Below the pieces are notes generated by a model. It was not told the DNA's origin and did no database searches. It saw only the letters and a list, made by a program, of their open reading frames with translations. A stretch of 51,530 nucleotides of DNA from a virus. The stretch is from positions 1 to 51,530 of the IMG/VR virus record IMGVR_UViG_3300024226_000282; one strand, 5' to 3'. The position numbers were made by a program, and so were the translations under genes. Shown piece by piece: positions 47,444 through 51,530 of the stretch; position 1 is the first letter of the stretch; each line of letters begins with the position of its first letter.

Positions 47444-47587
47444 TTAAGCTATTAAACTCCACATAGCACTCACAACACCACCTAATACAAACAAACATAG
47501 CATTCCTACTATTAAAGCAAATACGGTATCTCCTAACATACCTAATACTTGTTTACCTAGTTGTTTATTTTCTTCTCTATTGCTCAT
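47444..47587 (-). CDS. Small membrane protein of the bS21 operon, 47 aa
   Basis: Minus-strand gene right after bS21 (the two overlap by one base). A soluble N-terminus (MSNREENKQLGKQ) and one transmembrane helix (VFALIVGMLCLFVLGGVV). Not recognised. Confidence 0.55.
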   Translation of the reverse strand: MSNREENKQLGKQVLGMLGDTVFALIVGMLCLFVLGGVVSAMWSLIA

Positions 47588-47787
47588 TACTTTAAATCTT
47601 CGTGTTTGTCTCTATACTCACGGGTCTTAATTGTCTTTTGTTTAGACTTACGCTTGGCATCCGAAGGTTTTGTATAGTGTTTACGTTCTCTCTGTTCTTT
47701 CAACAGCTTTGTATCCCGTACCTTACGTTTATACCTCTTTAATGCTCTTGCAATGTCCTCACCTTTCTTTAATAGTATTCTTAACAT
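47587..47787 (-). CDS. rpsU: Ribosomal protein bS21
   Basis: A 66-residue protein with the bS21 pattern: EDIARALKRYKRKV, LKEQRERKHYTKPSDAKRKSKQK and a basic tail. The residue order (A-L-x-R-Y-K-R, then E-x-R-x-x-x-x-Y-x-K-P-S-x-x-x-x) is diagnostic. bS21 is a small-subunit protein near the 3' end of 16S rRNA; in Bacteroidetes it helps to hide the anti-Shine-Dalgarno. Phage bS21 copies are known from metagenomic and other phages and are thought to enter host ribosomes. Middle gene of a minus-strand operon; no Shine-Dalgarno before its own ATG. Confidence 0.88.
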   Translation of the reverse strand: MLRILLKKGEDIARALKRYKRKVRDTKLLKEQRERKHYTKPSDAKRKSKQKTIKTREYRDKHEDLK

Positions 47788-47814
47788 TTATATGTTTTAT
47801 AGTACATAGGCTAT

Positions 47815-47997
47815 CTATGAGTTGTCTAACTGGATTGTTCCTTCTTTGACTAGCTCTTGATATGCCATATCTATGAGTTCATTCATATCTTTACGTTGTC
47901 CTTGCTTGGTCGACCGTATTTCTCCGACCCTTTTAAGTAGCTCTACGTTTTTACCTTGAGCGTATGCAATATACAGTAAATCTTCTCCAGTACTCAT
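47815..47997 (-). CDS. Hypothetical protein, 60 aa, leads the bS21 operon
   Basis: Not recognised. Soluble helical protein (YAQGKNVELLKRVGEIR, then KDMNELIDMAYQELVKEG). First gene after the minus-strand promoter at 48026-48056, followed by bS21 27 bases later. Confidence 0.55.
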   Translation of the reverse strand: MSTGEDLLYIAYAQGKNVELLKRVGEIRSTKQGQRKDMNELIDMAYQELVKEGTIQLDNS

Positions 47998-48025
47998 CTA
48001 TATTTTCTATACCTTATTATATTAA

Positions 48026-48056
48026 ATAATATAAGAAATTTTTGGGGAAAAAACAA
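48026..48056 (-). promoter_or_regulatory. Early-type promoter, minus strand
   Basis: On the minus strand TTG is at 48056-48054 and TATATTAT at 48033-48026, exactly 20 bases apart. It drives the 47.4-48.0 kb operon with bS21, and is the only minus-strand copy of this promoter found. Confidence 0.75.
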
Positions 48057-48115
48057 CTAATATTGAAATTTTTTTTTTGCAAATTTTTTGATCTATACAA
48101 ACATGCTATTTATTA

Positions 48116-48556
48116 ATGATGGAAAAACTAGACCCACATACGTTATTTAGCATCTTCGAACAAGGAGATGAAGAGGTATATAGAGAGCATGGACACGATG
48201 ATGTCTTAGATAACCCTTTTGTCCTTATGGGGATGGTGTTAAGAGGTTTAGAGAACTATAAGCTTATGGTATTAATGTATACTCGTAAGTATCCAGAGCA
48301 GTTTAAAGCAGCAGAACCAGGTATTAAAGGTAAGTACTACGATAAGATGTATGGATATCTTAATAGATTGGATTTAAGAAAGATAGAGACTGCTTTCCGT
48401 ATAGGCAAAAGCTATTCAAAGGATGAGATACAATTAGCTTTAGATGATCTAATAGAGCATTATATAAGTGTTGAGCAGTATGAGAAATGCGCTAAAATCG
48501 TTCAATACAAAGATCTCTTTATTTTAGAAGAAGTTTACCAAATAATTAATAAATAA
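48116..48556 (+). CDS. Hypothetical helical protein, 146 aa
   Basis: Not recognised. Mostly helical and charged (FSIFEQGDEEVYREHGHDD, LRKIETAFRIGKSYSKDEIQ). Preceded by a T-rich stretch and by TATTTATTAATG right at the start; promoter unclear. Confidence 0.55.
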   Translation: MMEKLDPHTLFSIFEQGDEEVYREHGHDDVLDNPFVLMGMVLRGLENYKLMVLMYTRKYPEQFKAAEPGIKGKYYDKMYGYLNRLDLRKIETAFRIGKSYSKDEIQLALDDLIEHYISVEQYEKCAKIVQYKDLFILEEVYQIINK

Positions 48557-48568
48557 CTGTCACTTTAG

Positions 48569-48599
48569 TTGCCTAGTAACTTAATTTTTCGTATATTTA
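48569..48599 (+). promoter_or_regulatory. Early-type promoter
   Basis: TTG 48569-48571, 20 bases, TATATTTA 48592-48599; the spacer begins CCTAGTAACTTAATT, related to those at 41454 and 41905. Confidence 0.77.
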
Positions 48600-48624
48600 G
48601 ATATAAGATAAAAAGATAAAGGTT

Positions 48625-48996
48625 ATGGCAAATTCAAACACACACACAATTTCAAATCAAAGTCAATTCGATGAAACTCTTATGTGGGTCTCAGATCTCT
48701 ACAAAGACGTTAATGGTTTCAGACCTAGAGGGTATAACTTCCATAATTGGTCTTTCCAGGAGCTTGCTGATTTCGTTACCGACCTTATGTTAGTAAACTC
48801 AAAGCAAGTCGAAGATGAGAGGGCTTGGGAGAATAAAGCTATTAAGGATGTAATGTCTGTAGGGGCTGATGATAAGGAGACTGCTCTTAGATGGTTAGAT
48901 CAAGCCGATGCTTACTTTATGTACGGTGATGATGAATTCTATGAAGATCATATTGAGAAGTACGGTTGGGTAGCTAAACACTTTGAGGTATGTTAG
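48625..48996 (+). CDS. Hypothetical protein, 123 aa
   Basis: Not recognised. Acidic, aromatic, soluble protein (DLYKDVNGFRPRGYNFHNW). Start box GATAAAGGTTATG. Overlaps the lipoprotein start by 7 bases. Confidence 0.57.
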   Translation: MANSNTHTISNQSQFDETLMWVSDLYKDVNGFRPRGYNFHNWSFQELADFVTDLMLVNSKQVEDERAWENKAIKDVMSVGADDKETALRWLDQADAYFMYGDDEFYEDHIEKYGWVAKHFEVC

Positions 48997-49628
48997 ATAT
49001 AAATCTTCGCGGCAACTTGCGCGCGTTTCGCGCGGCGGCCCTTTTGTTTTTACTCGCCCTCGCCCTTTCTTGTGAGCAAGATGTTTTGATACCTAACACT
49101 TGTGTAGGAGGTGATTGTAATGCATATATGTCTACTCAATTTTACAAAGACAGTAACGGTTATACACACGCTGTCCTTGATTGGACTAGAGAGTATTTAC
49201 CTTATTTTGCTATAGATGTAGAGGCATCTCGTACTAATCCTGTTTATTACTATAACGATGTACCTGTTGTTAGTGCTGAATTTGATACAGATACTTACTA
49301 TGTGTTAGGAGATAGTATTGCTTTCACTATTCCACTGTACAACCCTTATACTGGATTAGAGACTTACGATGGTTTTCCAATACCTGTACAGGATACTGTG
49401 GTTTATTTAAGTCAGTTTCAAGGAATGGTACTCCCTATAGTCCAGAATGATACTAGAATTTACTTTGCAGACAATGAAGAAGGTAGATTTACTACAAAAA
49501 GGTTAGTTGGTCCAGTCCCAGAAGTGATGATAGGTGATACTATATCGGTTTATATGAGGGTATTTTGGGATGCCGGTGAGTATTCCGTGTTAAAAGATGA
49601 ATATTTAGAAAAATATATTATAGAATAG
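48990..49628 (+). CDS. Lipoprotein, 212 aa, with GC-rich 5' end
   Basis: A lipoprotein signal: basic start (RGNLRAFRAA), hydrophobic core and lipobox LALSC (lipidated cysteine about residue 28), so it is membrane-attached after export. The mature part is beta-rich and acidic with many Tyr and Asp; no enzyme motif. The first 15 codons are strongly GC-rich, with a perfect CGCGCG-TTT-CGCGCG hairpin (49020-49034), unlike the rest of the gene, which suggests an inserted segment supplying or rewriting the signal peptide. Confidence 0.7.
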   Translation: MLDINLRGNLRAFRAAALLFLLALALSCEQDVLIPNTCVGGDCNAYMSTQFYKDSNGYTHAVLDWTREYLPYFAIDVEASRTNPVYYYNDVPVVSAEFDTDTYYVLGDSIAFTIPLYNPYTGLETYDGFPIPVQDTVVYLSQFQGMVLPIVQNDTRIYFADNEEGRFTTKRLVGPVPEVMIGDTISVYMRVFWDAGEYSVLKDEYLEKYIIE

Positions 49629-49659
49629 TTGCTTTTCTGCAAAATTTTTAATACCTTGT
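49629..49659 (+). promoter_or_regulatory. Early-type promoter, divergent -7 element
   Basis: TTG 49629-49631, 20 bases, TACCTTGT at 49652-49659, closer to the host TAnnTTTG consensus than the other copies. A 113-base AT-rich leader separates it from the HD gene. Confidence 0.55.
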
Positions 49660-49772
49660 ATATATTATATAAGAAAATTAATAAGGTATAATAAAAAGTA
49701 TATTTAAATAAATAAAATATTTAATAATAATTTAATTAACTATTAATAAGAATAAATTTAAAAAGGTTACCT

Positions 49773-50504
49773 ATGTTAAATGCTGAACAGATTGCTAAAA
49801 ACTACGAAAAACACTTAAAAATCATTGAAACCTATTTAGGTGGACGTGCTATCGCTTGTAAAGAGATGTTAAAACACATGGAGGATAACTATGTAATGGC
49901 TCCTGCTAGTGGAAAGACTTGGTATCATAATGCTTTTGCTGGAGGATATGTAGATCATGTTAATAGAGTAGTACAATATGCTGTAGAGCAGTCTAGATTA
50001 TATGAAAAAATGGGTGGTACTTTAGATTATACTGAAGAGCAATTAGTATTTGCCGCTCTCTTTCATGATTTAGGTAAGATAGGAGATGGAGATCAACCAA
50101 ACTATATACCTCAGACTGATAAATGGAGACAAGATAAGCTTTCAGAAATGTATACTTATAATCCAGACCTTCAATTTATGTTAATTCCAGATAGATCTTT
50201 ATTTATTTTACAGAAGTTCGGTATTAAAGTAGATCAAAAAGAGTTTTTAGGTATAAGATGCCACGATGGAGTGTTTGATAAGGCTAATGAAGCTTACTTT
50301 TTCAGTAATGTTGAATCATCTAGACAAAAAACAGCTTTAGTATCCGTTTTACATACTGCTGACTTCTTAGCCTCTAAGGTAGAGTACGATATGTGGAAAA
50401 GAAACGGAGGATCTTCACAACCTAAATCCCAGAAGACTAAATCAACCACAGGTAAAAGAGTTAATTCTTCTCAGGGCTTAACAAATTTACTTAAAAATAT
50501 ATAG
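49773..50504 (+). CDS. HD-domain phosphohydrolase
   Basis: A 243-residue protein with the HD superfamily metal-binding residues: H52 and H62 in the YHNAFAGGYVDHVNRV region, the HD pair H98-D99 in AALFHDLGKIGDG, and a later D in LHTADFLASKVEYD. It should hydrolyse phosphate bonds, probably of nucleotides. The C-terminus is basic and disordered (QPKSQKTKSTTGKR). First gene before gp55; a 3' neighbour starts after one base. Confidence 0.82.
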   Translation: MLNAEQIAKNYEKHLKIIETYLGGRAIACKEMLKHMEDNYVMAPASGKTWYHNAFAGGYVDHVNRVVQYAVEQSRLYEKMGGTLDYTEEQLVFAALFHDLGKIGDGDQPNYIPQTDKWRQDKLSEMYTYNPDLQFMLIPDRSLFILQKFGIKVDQKEFLGIRCHDGVFDKANEAYFFSNVESSRQKTALVSVLHTADFLASKVEYDMWKRNGGSSQPKSQKTKSTTGKRVNSSQGLTNLLKNI

Positions 50505-50505
50505 T

Positions 50506-50826
50506 ATGAACATTAATCCTACCACTCTATACATAATAGTAACAATTTTAGTTGCTTTTGCCGGAATTTTATCGTATATTACATATAACCTACTAAGAAA
50601 GGTAGAGAATTACCAAGATATTACTAATAATCAATCAGAATACCTGGTAAAAGTCTCTTCTTTGATAGTAGATACACAAAAGCACCTAAACAATCTTGAC
50701 GAACGTGGGGTTTTCAAGTCTGATGATGAGGTCGGTTATTTTTTTGAAAATATAAAACTGATACAAAAAGAGTTGGACAAATACCAACTACCCGAAAACT
50801 ATGCCAAGAAAGAGATCAAAAGCTAA
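50506..50826 (+). CDS. Single-pass membrane protein with coiled coil, 106 aa
   Basis: A transmembrane helix at about residues 8-30 followed by a helical charged domain (LVKVSSLIVDTQKHLNNLDERG) and VGYFFENIKLIQKEL. Overlaps the sigma factor gene by 26 bases, hence co-translated with it. Function unknown. Confidence 0.58.
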   Translation: MNINPTTLYIIVTILVAFAGILSYITYNLLRKVENYQDITNNQSEYLVKVSSLIVDTQKHLNNLDERGVFKSDDEVGYFFENIKLIQKELDKYQLPENYAKKEIKS

Positions 50827-51505
50827 TTACTTTACAAAAGAGACAGAAGAATATATAAACAAGTACAACTCTTCAATAGACACCGAATACCGTAATAAGA
50901 TATTTACAGAACACATCTACTACCCGTTCTATAAGCTAGCAGAGAATATAATACATACATTTAAGTTTTACTACACAGATGTTGATAAGATTGAAGACCT
51001 TAAACACGAAATAGTCTCTATGCTCTTAGAAGAAAAGATTATGAAGTTTGATAAGGATAATGGAGCAAAAGCTTATTCATATTTCGGAACTATAGTAAAA
51101 AGGTGGTTAATAAATTATAATAATAAAAATTATAAGAAGTTAAAGAAAATCGGAAGTTTTGATGATATGGAAGATTCATACGATACTCCATTTTGGAAAA
51201 ACGAAGAAGACTCTATATCACTCAGCCAATTTCTAGATATATACGTAGAAGAAGCATATGTAGATTTAGAAAGTAATTTTACTAAAGAAAGTGAAAGAAA
51301 GATAGCGGATGCTATTTTAACTATATTTAAAACAAGACAGGATTTAGATATATTTAAAAAGAAAGCTCTGTATATATACATAAGGGAAATGACGGATTGT
51401 GAAACTCCACACTTAACTAAAGTGGTAAATAAGTTAAAAACACACTTCTATGTTTTATTCGATAAATATAATGATGTAGGTTTAATTCGCACAAAAGAAC
51501 TTTAA
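50801..51505 (+). CDS. 55: T4 gp55-like late-transcription sigma factor
   Basis: A 234-residue protein resembling the late sigma of T4-type phages, which directs host RNA polymerase to TATAAATA-type late promoters. Matching features are the N-terminal NKIFTEHIYYPFYKLAENIIHTF helix, KIEDLKHEIVSMLLEEKI (sigma region 2-like), and KAYSYFGTIVKRWLINYNNKNYKKL, where the region 2 DNA-contact segment lies. It is longer than T4 gp55 (185 residues) by a C-terminal extension (about 185-234). It most likely reads the (C)TATTTATA motif of this genome (inference). Confidence 0.88.
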   Translation: MPRKRSKANYFTKETEEYINKYNSSIDTEYRNKIFTEHIYYPFYKLAENIIHTFKFYYTDVDKIEDLKHEIVSMLLEEKIMKFDKDNGAKAYSYFGTIVKRWLINYNNKNYKKLKKIGSFDDMEDSYDTPFWKNEEDSISLSQFLDIYVEEAYVDLESNFTKESERKIADAILTIFKTRQDLDIFKKKALYIYIREMTDCETPHLTKVVNKLKTHFYVLFDKYNDVGLIRTKEL

Positions 51506-51507
51506 AT

Positions 51508-51516
51508 CTATTTATA
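51508..51516 (+). promoter_or_regulatory. Late-type motif CTATTTATA at window end
   Basis: CTATTTATATATAAAA directly after the gp55-like gene, followed by ACGTATG. Presumably the promoter of a gene continuing beyond the window. Confidence 0.5.
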
Positions 51517-51530
51517 TATAAAAACGTATG

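Noticed and set aside
1-51530. CRISPR array, insertion sequence or integrase
   Set aside because: No regularly spaced repeats, transposase or integrase motifs seen on either strand; attachment sites were not found.

Overview
The window is one continuous stretch of a large, AT-rich tailed-phage genome, probably a T4-like myovirus infecting a marine member of the Bacteroidetes, most likely a flavobacterium. The phage evidence is dense, mostly one-strand packing with many ATGA or 8-base overlaps, a T4 gp55-type late sigma factor (50801-51505), a family A DNA polymerase, two tRNAs, lysis genes and dozens of tiny unknown genes. The host evidence is a promoter built like the Bacteroidetes housekeeping promoter (TTG, 20 bases, TATATTTA), the absence of ordinary Shine-Dalgarno sites, a type IX secretion (T9SS) sorting domain, and secreted modules with cohesin, dockerin and GEVED character.

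Layout. 1-5.7 kb: nucleotide and DNA metabolism (P-loop kinase-like protein, thermonuclease, QueF, DNA polymerase). 5.7-8.5 kb: a chaperone block (Hsp20, GroES, GroEL). 8.6-10.8 kb: small genes and one lone minus-strand exported protein. 10.9-18.9 kb: a late, almost entirely secreted block, with eight Sec signal peptides among about ten genes, including a dockerin-like protein, two cohesin-like proteins (one ending in a T9SS sorting domain), a CsgG-family secretion protein and two probable outer-membrane barrels. 19-21.7 kb: lysis-like genes (YkuD-type putative endolysin, overlapping spanin-like pair, four-helix membrane protein). 21.8-23.4 kb: nucleotide-modification-associated protein and PD-(D/E)XK nuclease. 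23.4-31.1 kb: a sugar cassette led by a ribbon-helix-helix protein (five glycosyltransferases, a methyltransferase, a GDP-mannose-epimerase-like enzyme). 31.1-38.8 kb: zinc-finger and HNH proteins, a lysozyme-like protein, a DUF932 protein and many small genes. 38.8-39.1 kb: tRNA-Arg(UCU), an unidentified structured RNA, tRNA(CAU). 39.1-47.3 kb: small early-type genes, each behind its own copy of the promoter (RecA-like ATPase, SWIM finger, metalloprotease, cysteine peptidase, thioesterase, MazG-like protein). 47.4-48.0 kb: a minus-strand operon encoding ribosomal protein bS21. 48.1-51.5 kb: lipoprotein, HD phosphohydrolase and the gp55-like sigma.

Two promoter systems can be read directly. 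Twenty-one sites fit TTG-N20-TATATT(T/A)(A/T) (one has N19 and one a divergent second box), mostly before metabolic, regulatory and small genes. A second motif, (C)TATTTATA, lies 20-45 bases before genes of the secreted, structural-like and sugar blocks, and is probably the target of the gp55-like sigma. Many genes share a start box, ATAAAGGTTATG, rather than a spaced Shine-Dalgarno site, and several start almost at the predicted transcription start. This matters because the phage also carries its own bS21, the protein that controls anti-Shine-Dalgarno access in flavobacterial ribosomes.

The most promising undescribed system is the 11-19 kb secreted block: a phage-borne cell-surface export module combining CsgG-like, cohesin/dockerin-like and T9SS-addressed proteins. 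Other strong points are the bS21 plus start-box pairing, the structured RNA between the tRNAs, and a GC-rich hairpin repeat with compensatory changes.
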